Shown here in pieces: positions 35,981 through 45,237 of a DNA stretch of 64,000 bases. Source of the stretch: Acinetobacter amyesii (GTDB lineage: Bacteria; Pseudomonadota; Gammaproteobacteria; Pseudomonadales; Moraxellaceae); assembly GCF_002018365.1 (NCBI RefSeq), contig NZ_MVKX01000001.1:547178-611177 (forward strand). The letters run 5' to 3'. Positions within the stretch are counted from its first letter, which is position 1, and each line of letters begins with the position of its first letter. The position numbers and the translations under genes were made by a program. The notes beneath the pieces are model-generated. The model saw nothing but the letters and a program-made list of their open reading frames with translations. It made no database searches and was not told the DNA's origin.

Positions 35981-36289
35981 TTAAGCCGAAAATTGAAGAA
36001 CTAACCAATAAACTAAACAAACCACATTCAACCCCAAATACACATGCATTAATGGCTTTATTTTTTCTTCCAACTGCACATTTTTTCGTTTAAAAAATAA
36101 GACAGCATTTTGTATCAAAACTATAGGTACAAGGATACAGGCAATAATCACCGACAACCCAATCAGGGCTTGATAAATCAATTGTGGATCTTGAGTTTGG
36201 GCACGAATGATCATCATAGCAATAGTGGGTGCTCCCCCCATCGCAAATAATAAAGAATAAAAAATGGTCGTCGAAATATTCTTTTGCAT
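35981..36289 (-). CDS. Small membrane protein, three spans, unknown
   Basis: A 102-residue frame with three hydrophobic segments (about 8-28, 41-66 and 82-100) separated by short charged loops (IRAQTQDPQ, FFKRKNVQLEEKIK). The positive-inside pattern is coherent, which argues for a real membrane protein. It lies between two M48 protease genes on the same strand, about 100 bases from each, so a shared role is conceivable, but no domain is recognised. Its ribosome-binding site is a GCAGG close to the ATG, with an AGGAAG further upstream. Confidence 0.65.
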   Translation of the reverse strand: MQKNISTTIFYSLLFAMGGAPTIAMMIIRAQTQDPQLIYQALIGLSVIIACILVPIVLIQNAVLFFKRKNVQLEEKIKPLMHVYLGLNVVCLVYWLVLQFSA

Positions 36290-36386
36290 CCTGCACTTCT
36301 CTTCCTAATTCAAATTGCATTTTAGCAACTCACCACAAAGTGTATAGCGTACTAAAATGCAACTTTAGTCTTGAAAACAGCCGATA

Positions 36387-37193
36387 TTAACGACGTACAC
36401 TCGAAGGTGTCGCATTTTTATAATATTGCTGTGCTTCTGGCATCATTTTTTGCATAGCAGCAATACGATCATTATTACTTGGGTGTGTAGACATAAATTT
36501 GCTCAGTGCATCATTGCCACTGTTGTCATTCGCATTCATTTTTTTCCACAACGAGATCGCTGCTTCTGGGTTATATCCAGCTTTTGCCATCATCACTAGG
36601 CCACCTTTATCCGCGCGGCTTTCCAAATTACGCGAATACGGCAAGCCCACACCGAACTGACTACCCAAATCAAGCAAGGTTGCACCATAGCCACCTGCAG
36701 CATTGCCTACATATTGTGAACCGATACTCACCGCAAGATTGGTCAGTGCTGAAGCGCCAATTTTATTTTTTGCATGTTCTTCTAAGGCATGCACCATTTC
36801 GTGGCCCATGATTGCTGCGACTTCATCATCCGTGAGTTTGAGCGTTTCAACAATTCCTGTATAGAAAACAACTTTGCCGCCGGGTGCAACATAGGCATTG
36901 ATTTCTTTAGACTTAATCACAGCAACTTTCCACTCAAAAGCCTGACCCGTTTGATTCATCTGATCTGCAAATGGTTTCATTTTCCAGAAAACACGGTTTA
37001 CTTTTTGATAGGTCGCAGACTTGGTATCGAGCACTTGTTTGCTCTGTGCGTCTTTCAGCATTGCGTTATAAGACTGAGTTGCTTGTAAGTTCAAAGATGC
37101 AGAATCGGCACCTGCAAGATCAGCAATTGTGGTACAACCTGACAAAGAAGCTGCTACGGCAAAGCATGCCAAAGATTTTTTATAATTCATCAT
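36387..37193 (-). CDS. M48 family zinc metalloprotease, lipoprotein (copy 2)
   Basis: Paralogue of the protease at 35089-35868. It is 268 residues, with the lipobox Cys at residue 20 (SLSGC), HEMVH at 131-135 and ESRAD near 195, so all active-site residues are kept and both copies should be active. It differs mainly in a ten-residue insertion near the C-terminus (NANDNSGNDALSKF) and a Ser/Arg-rich end. Two adjacent ATG codons (37193 and 37190) are possible starts, and AGAGATC upstream fits either. A strongly structured intergenic element begins about 200 bases upstream of it. Confidence 0.92.
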   Translation of the reverse strand: MMNYKKSLACFAVAASLSGCTTIADLAGADSASLNLQATQSYNAMLKDAQSKQVLDTKSATYQKVNRVFWKMKPFADQMNQTGQAFEWKVAVIKSKEINAYVAPGGKVVFYTGIVETLKLTDDEVAAIMGHEMVHALEEHAKNKIGASALTNLAVSIGSQYVGNAAGGYGATLLDLGSQFGVGLPYSRNLESRADKGGLVMMAKAGYNPEAAISLWKKMNANDNSGNDALSKFMSTHPSNNDRIAAMQKMMPEAQQYYKNATPSSVRR

Positions 37194-37399
37194 GATCTCT
37201 AGTTATTTATAAAGAGTGTCAAATATATACAAAAAATTGACTGACTCAATATTTTTATGCTTATTTTTTTCAAAATCTTTATTTTTCCATTATTTAAATT
37301 TAATATCTGATGTTATCCGGTAAAAATAATTTCACATTTTTTAAATACTTTTAAGTATATTCGACGGAGTCTTACATCTGGGGTTTAAATAAAGGGATT

Positions 37400-37496
37400 A
37401 GCCTTCGGCTGGAGGTACACTTATGAAACAATGTTTCTCATTAGGCAAAATGAGAAGCGTGCTTCGCAAGGAAACCATCTTGCGGTGCAATGCACC
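37400..37496. repeat. Chain of six abutting hairpins
   Basis: Six inverted repeats follow each other with almost no gap, each starting where the last ends: AGCC/GGCT (37400-37410), GAAAC/GTTTC (37425-37437), CTCATT/AATGAG (37437-37454), GAAGC/GCTTC (37454-37465), CGCAAG/CTTGCG (37465-37484) and GGTGC/GCACC (37484-37496). A Shine-Dalgarno-like GGAGG sits between the first two. No T-run follows. The regularity is far beyond chance and points to a structured RNA or a palindromic mobile repeat unit. The family is unknown to me. Confidence 0.8.
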
Positions 37497-37557
37497 TCAC
37501 CGACAAAACTCGTTCACTAGTGTCAAATTATTCATAGTATTGCAAAAACATTTTTAA
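37423..37557 (+). CDS. Possible 44-aa basic peptide inside the hairpin chain
   Basis: ATG 37423 stands seven bases after a perfect GGAGG and opens a 44-codon frame (MKQCFSLGKMRSVLRKETIL... ending LFIVLQKHF). The peptide is basic with a hydrophobic end and no known relatives that I recall. Five of the six hairpins lie within its coding region, so either the structure controls its translation or the frame is an accidental part of a palindromic repeat element. It has no terminator of its own and points toward the convergent purA gene. Confidence 0.35.
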   Translation: MKQCFSLGKMRSVLRKETILRCNAPHRQNSFTSVKLFIVLQKHF

Positions 37558-37580
37558 TTAAAAGTTATCCTGTCTCAAAC

Positions 37581-37667
37581 ACTTGCGGATGACCTTACCG
37601 CGTATCATTCTTTTATTTGAATCAAATGGCACTTCGGATGTTACTGCGTATTATCAGCTAATAATAC
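37581..37667. repeat. Two copies of a CGGATG...TTAC.GCGTAT motif with hairpins
   Basis: ACTTGCGGATGACCTTACCG followed by CGTATCATT (37581-37609) and ACTTCGGATGTTACTGCGTA followed by TTATC (37631-37655) are clearly related. The second copy forms a GTATTAT/ATAATAC hairpin (37648-37654 and 37661-37667), and the first can form GCGG/CCGC. ATTTGA/TCAAAT lies between them. Together with the hairpin chain to the left they make a structured, apparently non-coding element of about 270 bases. Confidence 0.6.
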
Positions 37668-37701
37668 CTGTCGTTTTTTGAAGTTTTATTCTTCGCTCTA
37701 T

Positions 37702-37730
37702 AAAAAAAGCCCCGCTTTCGCGAGGCTTTT
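37702..37730 (-). terminator. Intrinsic terminator of purA
   Basis: AAAGCC-C-CGC/GCG-A-GGCTTT stem (one mismatch) with a TTTC loop; on the minus strand a T7 run follows. It is 23 bases beyond the purA stop codon. Confidence 0.85.
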
Positions 37731-37752
37731 GACATCTTAATTCAACAGCACA

Positions 37753-39087
<1,335 letters not shown>

Positions 39088-39138
39088 TCATGCTGTTAAA
39101 ATTGGAAAAAACGTGTGTGCCCGCAGGCACATCCGCGA

Positions 39139-40305
39139 TTAAATTTGTTTGATTGTCCACTCGCCATTTGCATTCACCAACTGGTGCGTTGCATATGGTG
39201 CTGAGCTTAAATCATCATTACCTAACAATTGAACCACACTGAACCCTTCGGTACGTGCTGCCTCAATTGCCTTTAATAAATCTGCTTCGATGCCTTTTGG
39301 TGCAACCAAAACTTGGCTTTTCTGAACTTGACCTGCAGTTAATGCATATAAGTCACAAGAGAAACCTGTTGCTGGACGCGCACGACCGAAGTGTTCACCA
39401 ATACCGTCATAACGGCCGCCTTGAGCCAATGGCGCAGCGCGGTTTGGCGCATATACGGCATACATTAAACCAGTGTGATAGTGATATGAACGAAGTTCAA
39501 CCACATCGATACCAATGTGTAAGTCTGGCCAACGGGCTTGGATTGCCGCTTGAGTCGATTTCACTGCATCAAAAGCCAGTTTAAATGCTTCATTTGCCAA
39601 TACATCAGCCGTTAAATTGGCTTGCAATGCATCTAAGTCACTTGCAAAACGACCTAAAGTATAGAAGTCAGCACCATTTGGAATGCTTTGTGTGAATTCA
39701 GCAAGTTCAGGTAGCGCTTTACGTTGATACAAGTCAGATAACTGACGTTCAACCGCTTTGCTCAAGCCAGCTTGTTTTACCATGCTGCGGAATAAACCGA
39801 CATGCCCTAAATCAAGATGGATACCATCTGCATGACCTGCTTTAGCAAGCAAGTTGATCATGACATCAATCAGTTCAACGTCAGCATCAATGCTGTCTGA
39901 ACCAAATAATTCTGCACCCAACTGTAAAGGTGCACGTGTGGTATTAAAACCCTGTGGCTTAGTATGTAGTACTGTACCAGCGTAGCAATAACGAGCTACA
40001 CCTTCGACAGGATGTACATGCGCATCAATACGAGCCACTTGTGGTGTCATATCGGCACGCACACCAAGCAAACGACCTGAAAGTTGGTCGATCACTTTAA
40101 AAGTGGCTAAGTCTAAATCTTGATTCGATTCTGAAAGAGAAGATAGAGATTCGATGTATTCAATGAATGGCGTGTACACCAACTGATAACCTCGAGATGC
40201 GAGGAAATCTAATGCTTCACGACGCAAAGATTCAATCACTTGCGCCTGTTCTGGCAGTACATCAGCTACACCATCAGGTAATAACCATGTCTCTGAAATG
40301 GGCAT
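39139..40305 (-). CDS. hisZ: ATP phosphoribosyltransferase regulatory subunit HisZ
   Basis: Regulatory subunit that pairs with short-form HisG in the first step of histidine synthesis. It is 388 residues with a class II aminoacyl-tRNA-synthetase-like fold related to HisRS: LLPDGVADVLPEQAQV at the start (motif 1 region), GVRADMTPQVARIDAH and RYCYAGTVLHTKPQ (motif 2 region), and AQGGRYDGIGEHFGRARPATGF (motif 3 region). It lacks the C-terminal anticodon-binding domain of true HisRS. Its presence implies a short HisG elsewhere. It is co-directional with purA. An intrinsic terminator with a T-run lies 45 bases upstream of the start codon and may be a leader attenuator. Confidence 0.95.
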   Translation of the reverse strand: MPISETWLLPDGVADVLPEQAQVIESLRREALDFLASRGYQLVYTPFIEYIESLSSLSESNQDLDLATFKVIDQLSGRLLGVRADMTPQVARIDAHVHPVEGVARYCYAGTVLHTKPQGFNTTRAPLQLGAELFGSDSIDADVELIDVMINLLAKAGHADGIHLDLGHVGLFRSMVKQAGLSKAVERQLSDLYQRKALPELAEFTQSIPNGADFYTLGRFASDLDALQANLTADVLANEAFKLAFDAVKSTQAAIQARWPDLHIGIDVVELRSYHYHTGLMYAVYAPNRAAPLAQGGRYDGIGEHFGRARPATGFSCDLYALTAGQVQKSQVLVAPKGIEADLLKAIEAARTEGFSVVQLLGNDDLSSAPYATHQLVNANGEWTIKQI

Positions 40306-40330
40306 GTTGTAAACCTAAATTCTTGTCAGC

Positions 40331-40373
40331 GCGGAACAAATCCGCATAAAAAAATCGGGAGCACACCCGATTT
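40331..40373 (-). terminator. Terminator/attenuator upstream of hisZ
   Basis: On the minus strand AAATCGGG/CCCGATTT (arms 40366-40373 and 40352-40359) is followed by a T8 run and then by a second GCGGA/TCCGC hairpin (40331-40345), ending 25 bases before the hisZ start codon. It is about 250 bases past the Lrp gene's stop codon, so it is better placed as a leader terminator of hisZ-purA than as the end of the upstream gene. The rest of the gap, 40374-40626, shows nothing else. Confidence 0.7.
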
Positions 40374-40626
40374 CTCCTAGTTTAGCACGATAGTTTTACG
40401 CTTGCACACGACTTTTTCATAAAAGATGCTTCAGCATTCATTACTTCATCAACAGCTTTAGCTTTTACAACTAAATTGATGTTTATGCTTATATTTTAAA
40501 ATCCTGTGAACGTTATTTTTTTAACCATTTGATAAAAAATAATAAGCATCCTACTTTCTATAGATGAAGTTTTAAACAAAGTTATAAATATGATCAGGCT
40601 CAATTACTTAATTTAAGACTCGAACA

Positions 40627-41082
40627 TCAATCCAATGGAAGTGCTGTGGTTTGTTTAACAGCCTGTAACGGTATCTCTGTTTTTACATTTTGCACACTGG
40701 CGATCTGCGTTAAATGATGAATCTGAAACTTTCGATAGGCTTCTAAATCTGCCACGACGATACGTAAGAAAAAGTCACAATCCCCTGCCATGAGTTGACA
40801 TTCAACCACTTCAGGCATCGTTTGAATTGCTGCGACAAAATCATTCACGGTTTTTGCATCTTGACCTTTTAGCCAAATCCGAGCAAACACTGTTAAACTT
40901 AAATTCAATTTTGACTGGTTCAGTAAAGCCACATATTTCTCAATATAGCCTTCATCTTCTAGTTGCTTAACCCGTCTCAAACACGGCGAAGGCGATAAAC
41001 CAACAAGTTGGGCCAATTCATTATTTTGTAGTTTTCCATTTTGCTGTAATGCTTGCAAAATGCGTTTATCTATCTGATCCAT
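40627..41082 (-). CDS. Lrp/AsnC family regulator, divergent to AzlCD
   Basis: A 151-residue feast/famine regulator with an N-terminal winged helix-turn-helix (LQNNELAQLVGLSPSPCLRRVKQL) and a C-terminal RAM domain (CQLMAGDCDFFLRIVVADLEAY). The sequence resembles the Lrp branch that includes BkdR and PutR-type local regulators. The ATG at 41082 (MDQIDKRIL) is the usual family start; a GTG four codons upstream is the alternative. It is transcribed away from the azlC-azlD pair, with 130 bases between the starts. This is the classic layout for a local amino-acid-sensing regulator of an exporter (compare Bacillus AzlB-AzlCD). Confidence 0.9.
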   Translation of the reverse strand: MDQIDKRILQALQQNGKLQNNELAQLVGLSPSPCLRRVKQLEDEGYIEKYVALLNQSKLNLSLTVFARIWLKGQDAKTVNDFVAAIQTMPEVVECQLMAGDCDFFLRIVVADLEAYRKFQIHHLTQIASVQNVKTEIPLQAVKQTTALPLD

Positions 41083-41212
41083 CAATAAAGGCACTAAATT
41101 TCACAATAATCTTTATTTTAGCAATTTCATTGCACAATAAAAGCAATCTTTCATAAAATAGCTGCCAAATGCTGCTCAGATATCCATAAAATATTGCTTT
41201 CGATCTCGCTTC

Positions 41213-41971
41213 ATGGAAAACGTCATGTTGATGTTTAGACAAAGTACACTCCATCACACCCATTCAGAGCATTCTATTGAGTTTAAACGAGGTCTAAAAA
41301 CATCTATTCCCATGCTGCTGGGCATTATTCCTTTTGCATTAGTTTTGGGTGCTCAGGCAACCCATAAAGGCTTTTCTAGTTTAGAAGTTCCGCTTTTGAC
41401 TGGCCTTAACTTTGCCGGTGGTTCTGAATTTGCCATTTTAGAAGTTTGGACCAATCCCCCTAATATTCTCATGCTGATGTTTATTACGTTTTTAGTGAAT
41501 AGTCGGCACCTATTAATGGGGGCGAGCCTTGTCCCGTATTTAAGACATCTACCAAATCGTACGGTTTATACCGCTTTATTTTTTATGTGCGATGAAAGTT
41601 GGGCCGTAGGTTTGGCTGATGCGCAAAAAAAATCTAATGCTTTGGGAATTCAGCGCGCCTTTAGTTTAATGTTCTATGCAGGCTTATGCTGTGCTCTATA
41701 TTTGATGTGGGTTGGCTTTACCACGCTAGGGGCAATGATCGGACCGATACTTGGCGATATTAGTCGACTTGGTTTTGATATGGCCTTCCCTGCTGTATTT
41801 CTTGTTTTACTGCGTGGCATGTGGAAAGGCTTTAAAGCAGCGCGCCCTTGGTTGGTCAGTTTGATTGCCGCATCTCTGGCGTATTTGTATTTCCCTGCGG
41901 GCTGGTATGTTCCGATTGGCGCAGTTACGGGTATTGCTTCTGCATTTTTCCTAATTGGAGATGATGTATGA
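41213..41971 (+). CDS. azlC: AzlC family amino-acid exporter, large subunit (second pair)
   Basis: AzlC/YgaZ family membrane protein of 252 residues, clearly diverged from the copy at 10149. Family features: FKRGLKTSIPMLLGIIPFALVLGAQA, LNFAGGSEFAILEVW, FLVNSRHLLMGASLVPYL and LFFMCDESWAVG. It should form the exporter for branched-chain or related amino acids together with the following gene, which it overlaps by four bases. ATG 41213 has no clear site, and the in-frame ATG at 41225 (behind TGGAAAA) is a possible alternative start. The divergent Lrp-type gene is its likely regulator. Confidence 0.9.
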   Translation: MENVMLMFRQSTLHHTHSEHSIEFKRGLKTSIPMLLGIIPFALVLGAQATHKGFSSLEVPLLTGLNFAGGSEFAILEVWTNPPNILMLMFITFLVNSRHLLMGASLVPYLRHLPNRTVYTALFFMCDESWAVGLADAQKKSNALGIQRAFSLMFYAGLCCALYLMWVGFTTLGAMIGPILGDISRLGFDMAFPAVFLVLLRGMWKGFKAARPWLVSLIAASLAYLYFPAGWYVPIGAVTGIASAFFLIGDDV

Positions 41972-42267
41972 TCCACTCTAGCACCCTGATCGCCATCTTA
42001 TTTATTGCCTTAACCACTTACCTGACCCGAATCTTGGGTTATGTATTACTGAAAAACCGTAGCCTCACCAACAAACAACGTCAAATTATGGAAGTTGTTC
42101 CCGGCTGTGTGTTGATCTCAGTGATCGCGCCTTATTTTGTCAAAGATAATCCTGCCGATCTGATCGCGATGGCCATTACCCTATTTGCAGCATCACGTTT
42201 TTCATTATTGCCTACCGTTGTGATTAGCATGCTTTCAGCAGCCGTGTTAAGACAAATTTTGATTTAG
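41968..42267 (+). CDS. azlD: AzlD family amino-acid exporter, small subunit (second pair)
   Basis: AzlD family membrane protein of 99 residues with about four spans, containing the typical LTTYLTRILGYVLLKNR segment (family 'TxxxR' motif) and the VPGCVLISVIAPYF segment. Its ATG overlaps the azlC stop by four bases, so the two are translationally coupled. Downstream, a long-loop hairpin at 42360-42405 probably ends the transcript. Confidence 0.88.
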   Translation: MIHSSTLIAILFIALTTYLTRILGYVLLKNRSLTNKQRQIMEVVPGCVLISVIAPYFVKDNPADLIAMAITLFAASRFSLLPTVVISMLSAAVLRQILI

Positions 42268-42349
42268 TCCCATACGATCATGCGTTGAAAAACGAGTGAA
42301 CTACGATTTGAACCCAATGATGATGAATATTTGGAATCATTATATTGGA

Positions 42350-42420
42350 TAAAAAAATACCCATACCTTGAGATCACATGCCTTCAGCAAATATCGAGGT
42401 ATGGGCAGTCTTTTGTATTT
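42350..42420. terminator. Long-loop bidirectional terminator
   Basis: CCCATACCT/AGGTATGGG (42360-42368 and 42397-42405), extended by three more pairs with one wobble, encloses a loop of about 20 bases. An A-run lies to the left (T-run for the minus strand) and T-rich sequence to the right. It sits between the convergent azlD and coiled-coil membrane protein genes. Confidence 0.65.
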
Positions 42421-42425
42421 TTTGA

Positions 42426-42734
42426 TTAGCTTTGGTCTGTCTTGACCACTTTTGCCAAAAGGTTCACCAACTCTGCATTTTGCAATTCAACTTGCTGTAA
42501 TTTGTGAGTGGTTTGATCTAAAACTTCTTGCTGGATATGCATTTTCTTTGCAAGGTCTTGCATAATTTCCAAAGTCTTTTTCAGGTTGGCTTCAAGATGC
42601 ACCACTTTTTCTTCAAGTGGCAAGGTTTCATGCGCGGTAGATTGCGATACGTCGCGATTAAACTGTAGCCAAATTAAAAATATAACCGCTAGCGCCAATA
42701 ATAAAATAAATCCCCAAAGTAACATCAACATCAT
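42426..42734 (-). CDS. Single-span membrane protein with coiled coil, unknown
   Basis: A 102-residue protein with one N-terminal membrane span (MMLMLLWGFILLLALAVIFLIW) followed by a cytoplasmic or periplasmic region of about 75 residues that is all helix-forming with heptad Leu/Val spacing (LEEKVVHLEANLKKTLEIM... LQQVELQNAELVNLLAKV), a coiled coil. No known domain. The start at 42734 is preferred, with AAGAG eight bases upstream; a TTG two codons earlier is possible. It is monocistronic. Confidence 0.68.
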   Translation of the reverse strand: MMLMLLWGFILLLALAVIFLIWLQFNRDVSQSTAHETLPLEEKVVHLEANLKKTLEIMQDLAKKMHIQQEVLDQTTHKLQQVELQNAELVNLLAKVVKTDQS

Positions 42735-42871
42735 GCTCAATACTCTTTATATCTTTCTTTGACTTTCATCTTAAACAATAAATCGGCTGTGCTTGAATAT
42801 TTTTTAAAGTTTTTCAATATTTTCGAGATACATCAACGTCATTACGCATGATTTTTCATCTAATTTTAGAA

Positions 42872-42905
42872 AATAAAAAAACACCTATAAGCTAATAGAT
42901 GTTTT
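42872..42905 (-). terminator. Intrinsic terminator of the Epd-like gene
   Basis: AAAACACCTAT/ATAGATGTTTT stem with one wobble (42878-42888 and 42895-42905). On the minus strand a T-run follows, 24 bases after the stop codon at 42929. Confidence 0.82.
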
Positions 42906-42928
42906 CTATATCGGATAAGTTTGAATTT

Positions 42929-43957
42929 TTATAGAGAATGAAAACTTTCACATAAATCGAGTAAGCGGTTCGCATAGCCCCATTCATTGTCATACCATGC
43001 AAAAACTTTTGCTTGTTTTCCTACAACCATGGTTTGATTCAAATCGACAATCAATGAATAAGGTGAATGATTAAAATCGCTCGAGACCAAAGGTTCATCG
43101 GTTACTGACATAATTTCATGATAATCAAAACGTGCAGCTTTGCTTAACACTGCATTTAACTCATGTTTGGTGATGACCGATTGGGACACAAAACTTAAAT
43201 CGATTGCAGCAACATTAATAGTCGGTACACGAATCGAATAGCCATCGATTCGATCTTCCATTTTCGGCATCACCCGTTTCAATGCCCCTAGAGCTGAAGA
43301 CGTCGTTGGAATAATATTTTGACCAGAAGCTCGGGCACGACGTAAGTCACGATGTGCATGATCCAATACAGACTGATCCGCAGTCACAGCATGAATTTCT
43401 GTCATGAGTGCGGTGTCTATACCAAAGGCATCATCAATAATTTTGACTAAAGGCACCAAAGCCTGCGTGGTACACGACACACTCGAAATAATTTGATCCG
43501 TCGCTTTGACTTCATGATGATTAACACCATACACAATCGCAGCATCAACACTGTCAAACGGGGCCGCACCAATAATCACACGTTTAGCACCTGCACCAAT
43601 ATGCTGTGTGGCTGCCTCTCTCGATCGAAATAAACCTGTGCATTCGAGTACCACATCGACATTCAGTCGTTGCCAAGGTAAAAGACTTGGCTGTGGCTCA
43701 TTCAACACTTGCACTTTGAGATGTGCTTGAGCACAAGAGATGTCTAGAAAAATCGCGCCATCTTGTTCAAGAATTTCGACTTGGCCTGCAAAACGACCAT
43801 GCGTGGTGTCGTATTTAAACAAATGCACCATGGTTTCCACGTCAGCGACATCATTTATGGCAACAATTTCATAATGAAATTCTTTTGGATTTTCAAACCA
43901 AGCGCGTAATACATTGCGTCCGATTCGACCAAATCCATTAATTGCCACTCGCTGCAT
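42929..43957 (-). CDS. epd: Erythrose-4-phosphate dehydrogenase-like GAPDH family enzyme
   Basis: GAPDH-fold enzyme of 342 residues. It has the NAD site INGFGRIGRN (6-15), the catalytic Cys162 in VSCTTQ, and His189 in EIHAVTADQSV. Several stretches match the Epd branch (which makes 4-phosphoerythronate for vitamin B6) better than glycolytic Gap: DLRRARASGQNIIP, RVPTINVAAIDLS and SSDFNHSPYSLIVD. The usual Asn after CTT is replaced by Gln, which is unusual and touches the cofactor/active-site edge. The start at 43957 is fixed by AAGGAT; eight upstream in-frame codons are leader. An ordinary Gap activity cannot be excluded. No other B6 gene is adjacent. Confidence 0.75.
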   Translation of the reverse strand: MQRVAINGFGRIGRNVLRAWFENPKEFHYEIVAINDVADVETMVHLFKYDTTHGRFAGQVEILEQDGAIFLDISCAQAHLKVQVLNEPQPSLLPWQRLNVDVVLECTGLFRSREAATQHIGAGAKRVIIGAAPFDSVDAAIVYGVNHHEVKATDQIISSVSCTTQALVPLVKIIDDAFGIDTALMTEIHAVTADQSVLDHAHRDLRRARASGQNIIPTTSSALGALKRVMPKMEDRIDGYSIRVPTINVAAIDLSFVSQSVITKHELNAVLSKAARFDYHEIMSVTDEPLVSSDFNHSPYSLIVDLNQTMVVGKQAKVFAWYDNEWGYANRLLDLCESFHSL

Positions 43958-44087
43958 GACCAATCCTTCGTTTTGAAACAAAAATAAAGCATCTATATGT
44001 TAATGGATTTCAACACGAAAACGTTATCATTAATTTGTTTAATGCTTATTGGCTATAATTTATTTTTAATAAAAAAAGAGAACCGCA

Positions 44088-44915
44088 ATGATAAAAAGAA
44101 ACTTCAGCCTAAGAATTGGCCTGCACAAATTGCTCACGGCATTGAAGCTCCCGCAGTCAGTACCCTTCATCATGTGCATAGCGGCCTACTCTAACTTTAG
44201 TTCAGCAGCTGTGTTTCAGCCCTGTACTGCAAGCGACATTCAGAAAATCAAAATAAAATCAGCTGCGAGACCATCAGCAAAAAATTCGGCGCCGACAGAA
44301 GAACCCGCATTTTTTGACTGCATCTATGTGCAAAACAATAAATTCATTCTTAGCTTAAGCAGCCATTCTACCGGAACAAATCAAGATAACGCCGGCAACT
44401 ATAATTTAACGCTCACACTGCTTCAGCCAGCAACGCTCAAGGTATTAAATCAATTTCAGCCCGTTAAACACATCATCCCGAAAACCCGCTTAGATGCTAT
44501 TAAATTTGATCGAACCGCTTTTTCACTCCAACAAGATTTAGTCGGGATCGCCATGTATCAATCCCATATAGGCGGGATCAATTCATCTAGACGTGTGCTT
44601 AATCTGTATTCGATCAAACAGCAAAAGCATATTCAGCAAGTACTCAATGGCCTCACGACCCATTATCAAAGCAGCACACAAAACACAGCATGCGGAGAAT
44701 GGCATACCTTAGAAATGAAACGCACCATTCATTTCACTGGAAAAATGAAGAATAAATTTCCAATTTTCAACATCAAAGAACAAATCAAAGAAACCGATTT
44801 CAACCGCCAATCATGCCGTGCAGAAACCGTTAGAGAACAAAATAATCATCAAATCCAATTTAATGGCGCGCACTATTCGATTCAGCACGTTCAATTAAAT
44901 GATCCCGACCTTTAA
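44088..44915 (+). CDS. Exported protein, unknown
   Basis: A 275-residue protein with a basic N-terminus and a hydrophobic segment at about 24-42 (SVPFIMCIAAYSNFSSAAV), suggesting an uncleaved anchor or long signal peptide, then a soluble periplasmic domain rich in Gln, Asn, Thr and His with four cysteines (PCTAS, FFDCIY, TACGEW, RQSCRA) that could form two disulphides. No domain is recognised. AGAGAA stands before the ATG. It lies divergent from the Epd-like gene and upstream of alaS without any clear operon link. Confidence 0.65.
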   Translation: MIKRNFSLRIGLHKLLTALKLPQSVPFIMCIAAYSNFSSAAVFQPCTASDIQKIKIKSAARPSAKNSAPTEEPAFFDCIYVQNNKFILSLSSHSTGTNQDNAGNYNLTLTLLQPATLKVLNQFQPVKHIIPKTRLDAIKFDRTAFSLQQDLVGIAMYQSHIGGINSSRRVLNLYSIKQQKHIQQVLNGLTTHYQSSTQNTACGEWHTLEMKRTIHFTGKMKNKFPIFNIKEQIKETDFNRQSCRAETVREQNNHQIQFNGAHYSIQHVQLNDPDL

Positions 44916-45105
44916 AATACCAAGGGTATTTAAAATCAAACTTGATATGAATTTGCTGTTAAACATCAGCAAAAAACAGCTGTTCATCTTATTCAAAAAA
45001 ACCTGTCAGCACTGAATAAAAATTAAGCAAAAAACTCACTTGATTCAGAGAAATGCATTAATTCAGATGAATTGTATAAAAAGTCATAGAGATAGCCGAA
45101 AATCA

Positions 45106-45134
45106 TTGGTGACTACACCTTTTTCCGTTATAAT
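45106..45134 (+). promoter_or_regulatory. Sigma-70 promoter of alaS
   Basis: TTGGTG (45106-45111), a 17-base spacer and a perfect TATAAT (45129-45134), followed by a leader of about 100 bases to the alaS start. This is the clearest promoter in the window. The remaining gap from 44916 holds no other feature. Confidence 0.75.
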
Positions 45135-45237
45135 TTAGCGTTTTTAAATTTTATGTCAGCATCTCAAGCCAGCTTTAAAATTTTGTAAGACTTGCTTGAT
45201 ATGCTATTACCAAATCGAAATTAGGAGAGACTTGGTT

